Positions 19,125 through 27,507 of a stretch of 64,000 bases of DNA are shown here, one piece after another. The DNA comes from Pseudomonas parakoreensis (GTDB lineage Bacteria; Pseudomonadota; Gammaproteobacteria; Pseudomonadales; Pseudomonadaceae): positions 1 to 64,000 of the forward strand of contig NZ_BQHY01000016.1 of assembly GCF_021602155.1 (NCBI RefSeq), given 5' to 3'. How positions within the stretch are numbered: position 1 is the stretch's first letter; every line of letters begins with the position of its first letter. Below the pieces are notes generated by a model. That model did not search any database. It was not told the origin of the DNA and saw only the letters and a program-made list of their open reading frames with translations. A program made the position numbers and the translations under genes.

Positions 19125-19556
19125 ATGGCTATCGTGAAGAAAGCATCCGCACATTGGGCAGGCGATCTGAAAACCGGCATCGGCTCGATCTCTACCGAGA
19201 CCGGCGTCCTCAGAGAAGCGCCTTACGGCTTCAAGGCCCGCTTCGAGGGCGGTAAGGGCACCAACCCGGAAGAACTGATCGGCGCCGCGCATGCCGGCTG
19301 TTTTTCCATGGCGTTTTCGATGATTCTCGGTGATGCGGGTCTGAAGGCCGAGAGCATCGATACTCAGGCAGAGGTCACACTGGACCAAGTGGATGGCGGC
19401 TTTGCTATCACTGCAGTCAAGCTGATTCTCAAGGCGAAAATCCCGGGGGCGACTCAGGCGCAGTTTGAAGAACTGAGCAACAAGGCCAAGGAAGGGTGCC
19501 CGGTGTCCAAGGTATTGAATGCGAAGATTACCCTTGAGGCTTCGCTGGTCAGCTGA
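19125..19556 (+). CDS. osmC: OsmC-family peroxiredoxin
   Basis: The 143-residue OsmC protein reduces organic hydroperoxides with two active-site cysteines, C59 in AAHAGCFSMAFS and C125 in KEGCPVSKVL. The start at 19125 follows GAGGAGG (19113-19119). A strong AlgU-type promoter lies upstream, which agrees with an envelope or osmotic stress response. Length and both cysteines are normal. Confidence 0.95.
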   Translation: MAIVKKASAHWAGDLKTGIGSISTETGVLREAPYGFKARFEGGKGTNPEELIGAAHAGCFSMAFSMILGDAGLKAESIDTQAEVTLDQVDGGFAITAVKLILKAKIPGATQAQFEELSNKAKEGCPVSKVLNAKITLEASLVS

Positions 19557-19593
19557 TTTGCGCAGTCTTCGACAAAGGCGTTGCTGGCACAGA

Positions 19594-19670
19594 CGCCTTC
19601 GCGGGCAAGCCCGCTCCCACAGGATTTGGGTCGGCCCCTGACCTGTGGGAGCGGGCTTGCCCGCGAAGGC
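19594..19670. repeat. REP pair (GCGGGCAAGCCCGCTCCCACA family)
   Basis: GCCTTCGCGGGCAAGCCCGC and its inverted copy (to 19670) flank about 23 bp; the two arms are almost perfect complements. It lies between two co-directional genes, osmC and the second DUF1161 gene. Confidence 0.85.
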
Positions 19671-19798
19671 GATTTGAATAGCACCGCAATTGCTGAAGAT
19701 GTGAGCGACATCAGAACCTGCGCTGCAAGAATATGGTCGAATAAGTGACAGCAGCTTCAGCGCACGCCCGTGCGCGCTGCCCCATGGAGCTTCAGGAT

Positions 19799-20038
19799 AT
19801 GAAACGTATTGGCTTGGCGATCCTCTGCAGTGCACTGGCCACTTCGGTTTTTGCGGCACCGAAAGACTGCGAAGAACTCAGGAAAGAGATCGAAATAAAG
19901 ATTCAGGCTAAAGCAGTGCCGTCCTACACACTGGAAATCGTCAGCAAGGAAGAAGCCGCAAAACATGACATCGCCATGGTGGTCGGTTCATGTGAGAACG
20001 GCAGCAAGGCGATCATCTATCAGAAGAACGACAGCTGA
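19799..20038 (+). CDS. DUF1161 family secreted protein, copy 2
   Basis: The 79-residue protein has signal peptide MKRIGLAILCSALATSVFA and the DUF1161 pattern with two cysteines (PKDCEELRKEI and VGSCENGSKAIIY). It is a diverged paralogue of the protein at 17492. The start at 19799 is preferred to an ATG at 19784 because it gives a clean signal peptide. A possible GAACCT-N17-TCGAA element at 19714-19741 resembles a weak AlgU promoter. The gene is convergent with the next lipoprotein gene. Confidence 0.83.
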   Translation: MKRIGLAILCSALATSVFAAPKDCEELRKEIEIKIQAKAVPSYTLEIVSKEEAAKHDIAMVVGSCENGSKAIIYQKNDS

Positions 20039-20044
20039 GTCGTC

Positions 20045-20464
20045 TCAGTTAATGCAGTTGTAGTCGCGATCCTCGGCGACGATTTCGCGTTTGGCGTTGT
20101 ACAGTCGGGCACTCGGTGTGAACCCTAGCGAACGACCTTCCAGCAGATAACGCTGGCCGGCTTCGAAATGGTCGTAGCGGATGTACAGGTAGCACAGGCG
20201 CTCGACCGGGCCAGTCATCAGCGCACCGCCGCCTCCAAACACCTCGAAGTCAAACCGCACCCGCAGCTCGTGGCTACCAGGCGTGACCTGAAAGAAACGC
20301 CCATCGGTCAGCCGTTGATTGTCCAGGCGCTCGGCCATCAGCAATTTGCCGCCCGGGGTCGGGGTTGAGAAATCGACCCAGGCCATTTGCGGATCGACCG
20401 GTGGCAGTGGCGTCTGGCAGCCGGCAATAGCGCCGACTGCGAGCAACAACATCAACTTGCGCAT
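20045..20464 (-). CDS. PA0061/PA0062-type lipoprotein, copy 1
   Basis: The 139-residue protein has lipobox AIAGC (MRKLMLLLAVGAIAGCQ) and a mature domain with PGSHELRVRFDFEV, RYDHFEAGQRYLLEGRSLGF and SARLYNAKREIV. It shares this arrangement with the next gene, so the two are tandem paralogues 40 bp apart and probably co-transcribed. Cysteines in VERLCYLYI and DYNCIN could form a disulfide. Function unknown. Confidence 0.85.
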   Translation of the reverse strand: MRKLMLLLAVGAIAGCQTPLPPVDPQMAWVDFSTPTPGGKLLMAERLDNQRLTDGRFFQVTPGSHELRVRFDFEVFGGGGALMTGPVERLCYLYIRYDHFEAGQRYLLEGRSLGFTPSARLYNAKREIVAEDRDYNCIN

Positions 20465-20504
20465 GATGGATGTCCAAGGATTCAGACCTCCAGCATAGCG
20501 CTGA

Positions 20505-20927
20505 TCACGTGCGCTGACAGCCTGCCGGCGTGCCTTGGCCGACCACGTTGCGCTGCTCGTCATAGAGCTTCGCCCATGGCCGGAAGCCGATGCTGCCAGC
20601 TTGCAATTGATAACGCTGTCCGGCGTTGAATTCCTTGAATGTCAGCTTCAACTGGCAGTCGCGCCACAGAGGCTCGGCGTCGGGGCCGATGTTGGTGGCT
20701 TCGACCGGGAATTGGTAGCGCACCTTCAATTCGTGGCTGCCGGGCTGCACTTCGAAATAACGTTTGTCGACCGTGGCCCGGCTATCGACCTGCAGCGCTT
20801 GCAGCGCGGTGTCCTGTTGCCGGGCATCGAGATCGATCCAGGCTTGCGAGGGGTCAGGGTCGGGCATTCCGAATCCGGCACATCCGGCCAGCGTCAGCAG
20901 GCCTCCTGTCAGCAACAACATGCGCAT
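20505..20927 (-). CDS. PA0061/PA0062-type lipoprotein, copy 2
   Basis: The 140-residue paralogue has lipobox TLAGC (MRMLLLTGGLLTLAGCAG), then PGSHELKVRYQFPV, KEFNAGQRYQLQAGSIGFRP and AKLYDEQRNVVGQG. The shared motifs PGSHEL.VR and F.AGQRY.L show common origin with copy 1. It is the upstream gene of the pair and starts 58 bp from a divergent aminopeptidase-like lipoprotein gene. Confidence 0.85.
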   Translation of the reverse strand: MRMLLLTGGLLTLAGCAGFGMPDPDPSQAWIDLDARQQDTALQALQVDSRATVDKRYFEVQPGSHELKVRYQFPVEATNIGPDAEPLWRDCQLKLTFKEFNAGQRYQLQAGSIGFRPWAKLYDEQRNVVGQGTPAGCQRT

Positions 20928-20985
20928 AGCGAAGCTCCAAATGGCGGGATAGTCTTGCGGGCAGACTTTCCAAAGGATTTTTATT

Positions 20986-22062
20986 TTGAGCAGGCCGCTT
21001 CCAAACCATGGGTTACTTGATCGCGTTTTTCGGATTTTGTTTCCGGGTGTGATGTTTTTGTTGCTCAACGGTTGTTCCAGCGTCAGCTATTACAGCCAGT
21101 TGGCGAGCGGCCAATTGCAGTTGCTGCGCGCGCGCGAGCCAGTGGCCAAGGTGATCGCCGACCCGAGCCGCGACGCCAAGCTGCGCACGCACCTGAGCCA
21201 GTCACAGAAGGCCCGGAGCTTTGCCAGCGAACACCTGCACCTGCCGGACAACCAGAGCTATCGGCTGTACGCCGACATTGGCCGGCCCTATGTGGTGTGG
21301 AACGTGTTCGCCACCCCGGAGTTTTCCCTGAAGCCGCAGAACCATTGCTTCCCGATCGCCGGATGCGTGGCCTATCGCGGCTACTACAGCCAGAGCGCCG
21401 CGCGCGGCGAAGCGGCGATCCAGCGTCTGCAAGGCATGGATGTGTCGATTGGCGGCGTCGAGGCCTATTCGACCCTCGGCTGGTTCAATGACCCGATCCT
21501 CAATTCGATGATGGGCTGGGGCGATGAGCGCCTGGCCACGCTGATCTTTCACGAACTGGCGCATCAGCGCTTCTATGTGAAGGACGACACCGAGTTCAAC
21601 GAGTCCTTTGCCACGTTTGTCGAGCAGGAAGGCACCCGCCAGTGGCGGGCGTTTCGTGGCCTGCCTGCGGATACCGACTCGCGGCTAAAGCAGCGTGATC
21701 AGTTCATTGAGCTGGTGCTGGAAACACGCTCACGCCTGGAAAAGCTCTACGCTCAGCCGCTACCGGCCGAGCAGATGCGCGAATGCAAAGCGGCGACGTT
21801 CGAGCAGTTTCGCCGCGATTACCGGGTCATGCGCGACAGCCAGTGGGCTGGGGACAAGCGTTATGACGCTTGGGTGAATCTGCCACTGAACAATGCGCGG
21901 TTGTTGCCGTTTGGGTTGTATGACCAGTGGGTGCCGGCGTTTGCGGCGCTGTTCAGGCAGGTTGGCGGGGATTGGGTGCGGTTTTATGTTGAGGTCGAGA
22001 AGCTAGGCGGGTTACCTGTCGCGGAGCGTAAAGCGGCCTTGAAAACTTTGGCCGGATCTTGA
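20986..22062 (+). CDS. Putative zinc aminopeptidase lipoprotein
   Basis: The 358-residue protein matches the predicted aminopeptidase family COG4324. It begins at a TTG preceded by AAGGA, with lipobox LLNGC (near residue 29). The zincin motif is HELAH (H189, E190, H193), and NESFATFVEQEG near residue 205 supplies the third ligand glutamate. The motifs are intact, so peptidase activity is likely, but its substrate is unknown. An internal ATG at 21052 would shorten the signal too much. Confidence 0.83.
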   Translation: MSRPLPNHGLLDRVFRILFPGVMFLLLNGCSSVSYYSQLASGQLQLLRAREPVAKVIADPSRDAKLRTHLSQSQKARSFASEHLHLPDNQSYRLYADIGRPYVVWNVFATPEFSLKPQNHCFPIAGCVAYRGYYSQSAARGEAAIQRLQGMDVSIGGVEAYSTLGWFNDPILNSMMGWGDERLATLIFHELAHQRFYVKDDTEFNESFATFVEQEGTRQWRAFRGLPADTDSRLKQRDQFIELVLETRSRLEKLYAQPLPAEQMRECKAATFEQFRRDYRVMRDSQWAGDKRYDAWVNLPLNNARLLPFGLYDQWVPAFAALFRQVGGDWVRFYVEVEKLGGLPVAERKAALKTLAGS

Positions 22063-22085
22063 ACTGATGTCGGCTGATCCGGCCT

Positions 22086-22107
22086 CATCGCTGGCTTGCC
22101 AGCGATG
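22086..22107. repeat. Single REP-like palindrome
   Basis: CATCGCTGGC and GCCAGCGATG form a perfect 10-bp stem around TT. It is a single REP-like unit between two convergent genes and may act as a bidirectional terminator. Confidence 0.65.
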
Positions 22108-22116
22108 GCGCTATGA

Positions 22117-22767
22117 TCAACGCCGCAAAAACGCCTGATGCAACTCGGCCAACGTCTCAAAGTGATAAGCCGGCGCCTCGGCACTCAACTCTTCAAAACT
22201 GCCAAACCCATACCCCACCGCCGCCGCGTCCACGCCGTTGCTGCGCGCGCCGATCAGATCATGCTTGCGATCGCCGATCATCAGCGTGTTGCGCGGATCC
22301 AGCCCTTCCTCAGCGATCAGGTGCGCAATCAGCTCGACCTTGTTGGTCCGCGTGCCATCCAGCTCACTGCCGTAGATCACCTTGAAGTGTTTGGCGAAGT
22401 CGAAGTGCCGGGCGATTTCCCGGGCGAACTCCCACGGTTTGGACGTCGCGATATACAGCTGTCGCCCTTGGCCGCTCAGGGTTTCCAGCAGCGGCGTGAC
22501 GCCGTCGAACACACGGTTCTCGTACAGGCCGGTGACCTTGAAGCGCTCGCGATAGAAATTCACCGCCTCCCAGGCCTTGGCCTCGTCGAAGCCATAGAAC
22601 TGCATGAACGCCTGCAACAGCGGCGGGCCGATGAAGTGTTCAAGTTTGCTCAGGTCCGGCTCGTCGATGCCGAGCTTGCTCAAAGCGAACTGGATGGATC
22701 GGGTGATGCCCTCTCGCGGGTCGGTCAGGGTGCCATCGAGGTCGAACAGTACAGTCTGATAATGCAT
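22117..22767 (-). CDS. HAD-superfamily phosphatase (phosphoglycolate phosphatase-like)
   Basis: The 216-residue HAD hydrolase has all four motifs: FDLDGTLTDPREG (nucleophile Asp), IATSKPWE (Ser/Thr), the lysine region around TNKVELIAH, and MIGDRKHDLIGA (acidic pair). The helical cap lies between about residues 20 and 85. Close relatives are called Gph-like or 5'-nucleotidase-like; the substrate is not determined. It precedes the gamma carbonic anhydrase gene on the same strand after 28 bp (transcribed second). Confidence 0.88.
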   Translation of the reverse strand: MHYQTVLFDLDGTLTDPREGITRSIQFALSKLGIDEPDLSKLEHFIGPPLLQAFMQFYGFDEAKAWEAVNFYRERFKVTGLYENRVFDGVTPLLETLSGQGRQLYIATSKPWEFAREIARHFDFAKHFKVIYGSELDGTRTNKVELIAHLIAEEGLDPRNTLMIGDRKHDLIGARSNGVDAAAVGYGFGSFEELSAEAPAYHFETLAELHQAFLRR

Positions 22768-22795
22768 GAGAAATCCTGAGCAGGTGTAGGTCGAT

Positions 22796-23341
22796 TCAGG
22801 GCCGGTCGTAGCCTTCGGCCAGATGCAGGTCCTTGAGCTTCACGTAGTTCGCCGCGCTGTAGGTGAAGAAGGCGCGTTCCTTGTCGGTCAACGGACGGAC
22901 CTGTTTCACCGGGCTGCCCACGTACAGGAAGCCGCTTTCAAGGCGCTTGCCCGGTGGTACCAGGCTGCCGGCGCCGATGATCACCTCATCCTCGACCTGC
23001 GCGCCGTCCATGACAATGCTGCCCATGCCGATCAACACGCGACTGCCGACGCTGCAGCCATGCAGCATGACCTTGTGGGCGATGGTCACGTCATCGCCGA
23101 TCAGCAGCGGAAACCCGTCCGGGTTGAACGGCCCGGCGTGGGTGATGTGCAACACGCAACCGTCCTGCACGCTGGTGCGCGCACCGATGCGGATGCGGTG
23201 CATGTCGCCACGGATCACGGTCAGCGGCCACACGGAGCTGTCTTCGCCGATTTCGACGTCGCCGATCACCACCGCGGAGGCGTCGACAAACGCGCCTTTA
23301 CCGAGCTGCGGGGTGTGATTCTGGTACTTGCGAACGGACAC
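22796..23341 (-). CDS. Gamma carbonic anhydrase family protein
   Basis: The 181-residue left-handed beta-helix protein shows hexapeptide-repeat stretches (ASAVVIGDVEIGEDSSVWPL, GDDVTIAHKVMLHGCSVGSR). Metal-ligand histidines are likely in VLHITHAG, IAHKV and LHGCS. The GTG at 23341 is preferred: it gives VSVRKYQNHTPQLGKG, the family start. Similar proteins (YrdA type) bind metal but often show little CO2 hydration, so activity is unproven. It is divergent from prlC. Confidence 0.88.
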   Translation of the reverse strand: MSVRKYQNHTPQLGKGAFVDASAVVIGDVEIGEDSSVWPLTVIRGDMHRIRIGARTSVQDGCVLHITHAGPFNPDGFPLLIGDDVTIAHKVMLHGCSVGSRVLIGMGSIVMDGAQVEDEVIIGAGSLVPPGKRLESGFLYVGSPVKQVRPLTDKERAFFTYSAANYVKLKDLHLAEGYDRP

Positions 23342-23430
23342 GATAATTTCTCTCTCTGTCGCCGATAGCTGCGGTGAGTGCCGATTGTAATTAAGATGGG
23401 CGCATGTTTCTCCCAGCCAAGGTGCCAACC

Positions 23431-25482
23431 GTGAGCGTGAACAACCCTCTTCTGCAGTCCTACGACCTGCCGCCGTTCTCCACGATCCGTGCCGAACACG
23501 TGCTGCCAGCCATTGAAACGATCCTGGCCGACAACCGCGCCGCCATCGCCGAAATTCTCAAGACCCAGGTTCAAAACCCGACCTGGGCCGGCCTGGTACT
23601 GGCGATGGACGAACTCAACGATCGCCTCGGCGCTGCCTGGAGCCCGGTCAGCCACCTCAACGCCGTGTGTAACAGCGCTGAACTGCGCGAGGCCTACGAG
23701 TCGTGCCTGCCGGCCCTGAGCGCCTACTCCACCGAGATGGGTCAGAACCGCGAGCTGTTCCAGGCTTATGAAGCGCTGGCCAACAGCCCGGAAGCCGCCA
23801 ATTTCGACGTGGCGCAAAAAACCATTCTGGAACACGCCCTGCGCGATTTCCGTTTGTCGGGTATCGACCTGCCGGAAGCCGAACAGAAGCGTTACGCCGA
23901 AGTGCAGAGCAAACTGTCCGAGCTGGGCAGCCGCTTCTCCAACCAGTTGCTCGACGCCACGCAAGCCTGGACCAAGCACATCACCGACGAAGCCGCCCTC
24001 GCCGGCCTGACCGACTCGGCCAAGGCGCAAATGGCCGCTGCCGCACAGGCCAAAGGCCTTGATGGCTGGCTGATCACCCTGGAATTCCCGAGCTACTACG
24101 CGGTGATGACCTACGCCCAGGATCGTGCCCTGCGGGAAGAGGTCTACGCCGCCTACTGCACCCGTGCGTCGGATCAAGGCCCGAACGCCGGGCAGAACGA
24201 CAACGGCCCGGTGATGGAAGAGATCCTCGACCTGCGTCAGGAACTGGCAAAACTCTTGGGCTTCGCCAGCTTCTCCGAGCTGAGCCTGGCCACGAAAATG
24301 GCCGAGTCCAGCGATCAGGTGCTGAGCTTCCTGCGCGACCTGGCCAAGCGCAGCAAACCGTTTGCCGCGCAGGATCTGCAGCAGCTGCGCGCCTTCGCCG
24401 CCGAACAGGGCTGCGCCGATCTGCAGAGCTGGGACAGCGGTTTCTACGGGGAAAAACTCCGCGAGCAGCGCTACAGCGTCGCCCAGGAAACCCTGCGCGC
24501 CTACTTCCCGATCGATAAAGTCCTCGGCGGCCTGTTCGCCATCGTTCAGCGTCTGTACGGCATCGAGATCGCCGAGCTGAAAGGCTTCGACACCTGGCAC
24601 CCGGATGTTCGCCTGTTCGAAATCAAGGAAAACGGCCAGCACGTCGGGCGCTTCTTCTTCGACCTCTACGCCCGCGCCAACAAGCGTGGCGGCGCGTGGA
24701 TGGACGGCGCCCGCGACCGTCGCCGCACCGTCGACGGCGTGCTGCAAAGCCCGGTGGCCAACCTGGTGTGCAACTTCACCCCGGCCGACAGCGGCAAGCC
24801 TGCGCTGCTGACCCACGATGAAGTGACCACCCTGTTCCACGAATTCGGCCACGGCCTGCATCACCTGCTGACCCGCGTTGATCACGCCGGTGTTTCCGGG
24901 ATCAACGGCGTGGCGTGGGATGCGGTCGAGCTGCCGAGCCAGTTCATGGAAAACTGGTGCTGGGAGCCGGAAGGCCTGGCGCTGATCTCCGGTCACTACG
25001 AAACCGGCGAACCGCTGCCACAGGACCTGCTGGAAAAAATGCTCGCGGCGAAGAACTTCCAGTCCGGGCTGATGATGGTCCGTCAGCTGGAATTCTCGCT
25101 GTTCGACTTCGAACTGCACGCCACTCACGGTGATGGCCGCAGCGTGGCGCAAGTGCTGGAAGGCGTGCGCGACGAGGTGTCGGTGATGCGTCCACCGGCG
25201 TACAACCGCTTCCCCAACAGCTTCGCGCACATCTTCGCCGGCGGTTACGCGGCGGGCTATTACAGCTACAAGTGGGCGGAAGTGCTGTCGGCGGATGCCT
25301 TCTCCAAATTCGAAGAGGATGGCGTGCTCAACGCCGACACCGGTCGCGCCTTCCGCGAAGCGATTCTGGCGCGTGGCGGTTCGCAGGCCCCAATGGTGCT
25401 GTTCGTCGACTTCCGTGGCCGTGAGCCATCGATTGACGCACTCTTGCGCCATAGCGGCCTGAGTGAGGACGCAGCAGCATGA
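23431..25482 (+). CDS. prlC: Oligopeptidase A (M3 family)
   Basis: The 683-residue zinc metallopeptidase degrades short peptides, including cleaved signal peptides, in the cytoplasm. The active site HEFGHGLHH gives H470, E471 and H474. The GTG at 23431 starts the expected SVNNPLLQSYDLPPFSTIR; the upstream ATG at 23404 adds nine atypical residues. The stop overlaps the start of the YheV-like gene (ATGA), so the two are coupled. Confidence 0.95.
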   Translation: MSVNNPLLQSYDLPPFSTIRAEHVLPAIETILADNRAAIAEILKTQVQNPTWAGLVLAMDELNDRLGAAWSPVSHLNAVCNSAELREAYESCLPALSAYSTEMGQNRELFQAYEALANSPEAANFDVAQKTILEHALRDFRLSGIDLPEAEQKRYAEVQSKLSELGSRFSNQLLDATQAWTKHITDEAALAGLTDSAKAQMAAAAQAKGLDGWLITLEFPSYYAVMTYAQDRALREEVYAAYCTRASDQGPNAGQNDNGPVMEEILDLRQELAKLLGFASFSELSLATKMAESSDQVLSFLRDLAKRSKPFAAQDLQQLRAFAAEQGCADLQSWDSGFYGEKLREQRYSVAQETLRAYFPIDKVLGGLFAIVQRLYGIEIAELKGFDTWHPDVRLFEIKENGQHVGRFFFDLYARANKRGGAWMDGARDRRRTVDGVLQSPVANLVCNFTPADSGKPALLTHDEVTTLFHEFGHGLHHLLTRVDHAGVSGINGVAWDAVELPSQFMENWCWEPEGLALISGHYETGEPLPQDLLEKMLAAKNFQSGLMMVRQLEFSLFDFELHATHGDGRSVAQVLEGVRDEVSVMRPPAYNRFPNSFAHIFAGGYAAGYYSYKWAEVLSADAFSKFEEDGVLNADTGRAFREAILARGGSQAPMVLFVDFRGREPSIDALLRHSGLSEDAAA

Positions 25483-25763
25483 GTGAGGCACCTGTGATTA
25501 CCAAGAAGCGCTTTATCGCCGGGGCTGTCTGCCCGGCGTGCAGCGAGCCGGACAAACTGATGATGTGGAACGAGGACAGCGTGCCGCACCGCGAGTGCGT
25601 GGCCTGCGGTTACTCGGATACGCTGAACGAGCAAGGGCTGTCGGTTCCCAAGGAACTGGGCACGCGGGTCAATACCAGCGCGCTCAAGCCGGCGCCGGAC
25701 AAGACGGTCCAGGCCGTGCAGTTCTTTCCGAATCCGAAGCTGAAGAAAAAGTCCGAAGACTGA
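25479..25763 (+). CDS. yheV: YheV-family zinc-ribbon protein
   Basis: The 94-residue protein begins with a zinc ribbon: CPAC near residue 22 and CVACGYSD near residue 42, followed by a basic tail (NPKLKKKSED). It overlaps prlC by four bases, the same order as seen for prlC-yheV in other gammaproteobacteria. Function unknown; nucleic-acid or protein binding through the zinc ribbon is possible. Confidence 0.9.
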   Translation: MSEAPVITKKRFIAGAVCPACSEPDKLMMWNEDSVPHRECVACGYSDTLNEQGLSVPKELGTRVNTSALKPAPDKTVQAVQFFPNPKLKKKSED

Positions 25764-25775
25764 GCCGGCAAATAA

Positions 25776-25802
25776 CCCTCCACGGTGCAATGCCGTGGAG
25801 GG
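25776..25802. terminator. Hairpin between convergent genes
   Basis: CCCTCCACGG and CCGTGGAGGG pair perfectly around TGCAATG between yheV (+) and the phosphatase gene (-). No T-run follows, so termination efficiency is uncertain. Confidence 0.6.
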
Positions 25803-25808
25803 TGCGGC

Positions 25809-26480
25809 TTACTTGAGGTTGACTGACTGGAACCAGCTCTTCATCGAGCAAGTGGCAAAGGCACTGGTGCTGCAGTCGCCGTTGGCCAGCGCGGTGCGCA
25901 GTTTGTCGACATCGGCCTGCATCACGTAGCGCACGCCATCCTTGAAATGGCCGCTTTCACCAAAACCGCCCTGCGTCATTTCATTCAGCGCGTCTTCCTT
26001 GCTCCAGCCCTGCACCACGATTCGGTACATCGCCGCCATCAGGCCGGTGCGGTCGGAACCGTGTTTGCAGTGCATCAGCACCGGGCCGTTGGCTTCGGCA
26101 GCCTGAATCGCGCGCAGCGTCTTGAGCACATCGGCGTCATCGACGTGGTTGGTGCGATAAGGCAGTTGCACTTGATTGATGCCCGGTTCGGACAGCCAAT
26201 TGCTGTCGGCTTCCGGCAGGAAGTTGATCACCGTCGCCACTTTGAGATTTTTCAGCAACGGCACCGCGCCGCCATCCGGCAAGGCACTGCGGTACAGCGT
26301 TGGCGACATCTGGAACAGGTTGTACTGCACTTCCACCGGCTGCGCCCACTCCGGCGGGCGCGATGTGACAGCGGCATCAGCCTGGGCCGGCATCAAGTGC
26401 AGCAGAGCGACAAACGACAAACACAAAACAGGAAAAAGACGCACTCGAGACATGCTGGGCTGACCGTAATCGGAATTCAT
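25809..26480 (-). CDS. Periplasmic dual-specificity/tyrosine phosphatase-like protein
   Basis: The 223-residue protein has a signal peptide (LFPVLCLSFVALLHLMPAQADA) and a CX5R phosphatase loop, HCKHGSDRTG with C138 and R144. The rest (NLKVATVINFLPE, LPYRTNHVDDADVLKTLRAI) resembles the DSP/DUF442 class of exported bacterial phosphatases. The catalytic Cys and Arg are intact. The start at 26480 is favoured over the ATG at 26453, which has no ribosome-binding site. The substrate is unknown. Confidence 0.82.
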   Translation of the reverse strand: MNSDYGQPSMSRVRLFPVLCLSFVALLHLMPAQADAAVTSRPPEWAQPVEVQYNLFQMSPTLYRSALPDGGAVPLLKNLKVATVINFLPEADSNWLSEPGINQVQLPYRTNHVDDADVLKTLRAIQAAEANGPVLMHCKHGSDRTGLMAAMYRIVVQGWSKEDALNEMTQGGFGESGHFKDGVRYVMQADVDKLRTALANGDCSTSAFATCSMKSWFQSVNLK

Positions 26481-26758
26481 CAATGAAAGGCCTCGCAGCT
26501 TCCACGTCTGACGGTCAAAGCCCTGTGAGGCTCTTGTCAAAGAATTGTGAATCCGGGCGATTTCATTGAGCGCCGGGTAAAAACCGAGGCTTTTTCCTAC
26601 CGAATCGGTTCATCCCGATGATTAGCCTGCTACCATTTGTCACACGATGTTGCAGGCGTCCCCCTTTTCCCGGTCAAACGGGCCGCGCGCCGCGACGAAA
26701 AAATGCTCAAGCCGTTCGCAGAAACGGACAACCATCAATGCCTGATGAGGTGCACCCC

Positions 26759-27505
26759 ATGTCTGATGCAGATCGAGACAACCCGCGGCGTGAGTTTTTG
26801 CGCAAATCCCTGACCCTGATTCCCGTGGTTACCCTCGCCGGCACCGGCTTGGGCAGCAGCGTGTTGCAAGCTGCCCCTGAAGCCGCCCCGACGACGCCCG
26901 CAGCAACACCGGCCCAGGCTGACGCCAGCGCTTATCAGCCGAGCTATTTCACCGCCGAGGAATGGGCCTTCATCAACGCCGCCGTGGCGCAATTGATCCC
27001 CAATGACGAGCAAGGCCCGGGTGCCCTGGAAGCCGGCGTGCCGGAATACATCGACCGCCAGATGAACACCCCGTACGCCGCCGGTGCCCTGTGGTACATG
27101 CAGGGTCCGTTCAACGCCGACGCTGCGCCGGAGATGGGCTGGCAGAGCAAACTGGTGCCCAAAGAGATCTATCGCCTGGGCATCGCCGCCACGGATCAGT
27201 GGGCAAAATCCCTCAACGGTAAAACATTTGCCGAGCAAGACAGCGCTACCCGAGACGATTTGCTCAAGCAACTCGAAGCGGGAAAACCGCAGTTCGATGC
27301 GGTTCCAGCGAAGATTTTCTTCAGCCTGCTGCTGCAAAACACCAAGGAAGGGTTCTTCTGCGACCCGATCCACGGCGGCAATAAAGGCATGGTCGGCTGG
27401 ACCATGATCGGCTTCCCCGGCGCCCGCGCCGATTTCATGGATTGGGTGGAACGCAACGAGCAGTACCCCTTCCCGGCAGTGTCGATTCGCGGCGAGAGGG
27501 CTTGA
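26759..27505 (+). CDS. Gluconate 2-dehydrogenase subunit 3 family (gamma)
   Basis: The 248-residue small subunit has a twin-arginine signal (PRREFLRKSLTLIPVVTLAG) and the subunit 3 core (FTAEEWAFINAAVAQLIPND, EGFFCDPIHGGNKGMVGW, GFPGARADFMDW). It is exported folded by Tat, probably together with the flavoprotein, which lacks its own signal. ATG 26759 follows GAGG at 8 bp. It is the first gene of the three-gene membrane gluconate dehydrogenase operon. Confidence 0.92.
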   Translation: MSDADRDNPRREFLRKSLTLIPVVTLAGTGLGSSVLQAAPEAAPTTPAATPAQADASAYQPSYFTAEEWAFINAAVAQLIPNDEQGPGALEAGVPEYIDRQMNTPYAAGALWYMQGPFNADAAPEMGWQSKLVPKEIYRLGIAATDQWAKSLNGKTFAEQDSATRDDLLKQLEAGKPQFDAVPAKIFFSLLLQNTKEGFFCDPIHGGNKGMVGWTMIGFPGARADFMDWVERNEQYPFPAVSIRGERA

Positions 27506-27507
27506 GC

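Noticed and set aside
23266-25491. A 741-codon open frame antisense to prlC
   Set aside because: Same reason: high-GC mirror frame of a conserved gene, without known motifs or a plausible start.
26599-26609. ACCGAATCGGT palindrome before the gluconate dehydrogenase operon as a GntR operator
   Set aside because: It does not match the known GntR/PtxS consensus and an 11-bp dyad can occur by chance.
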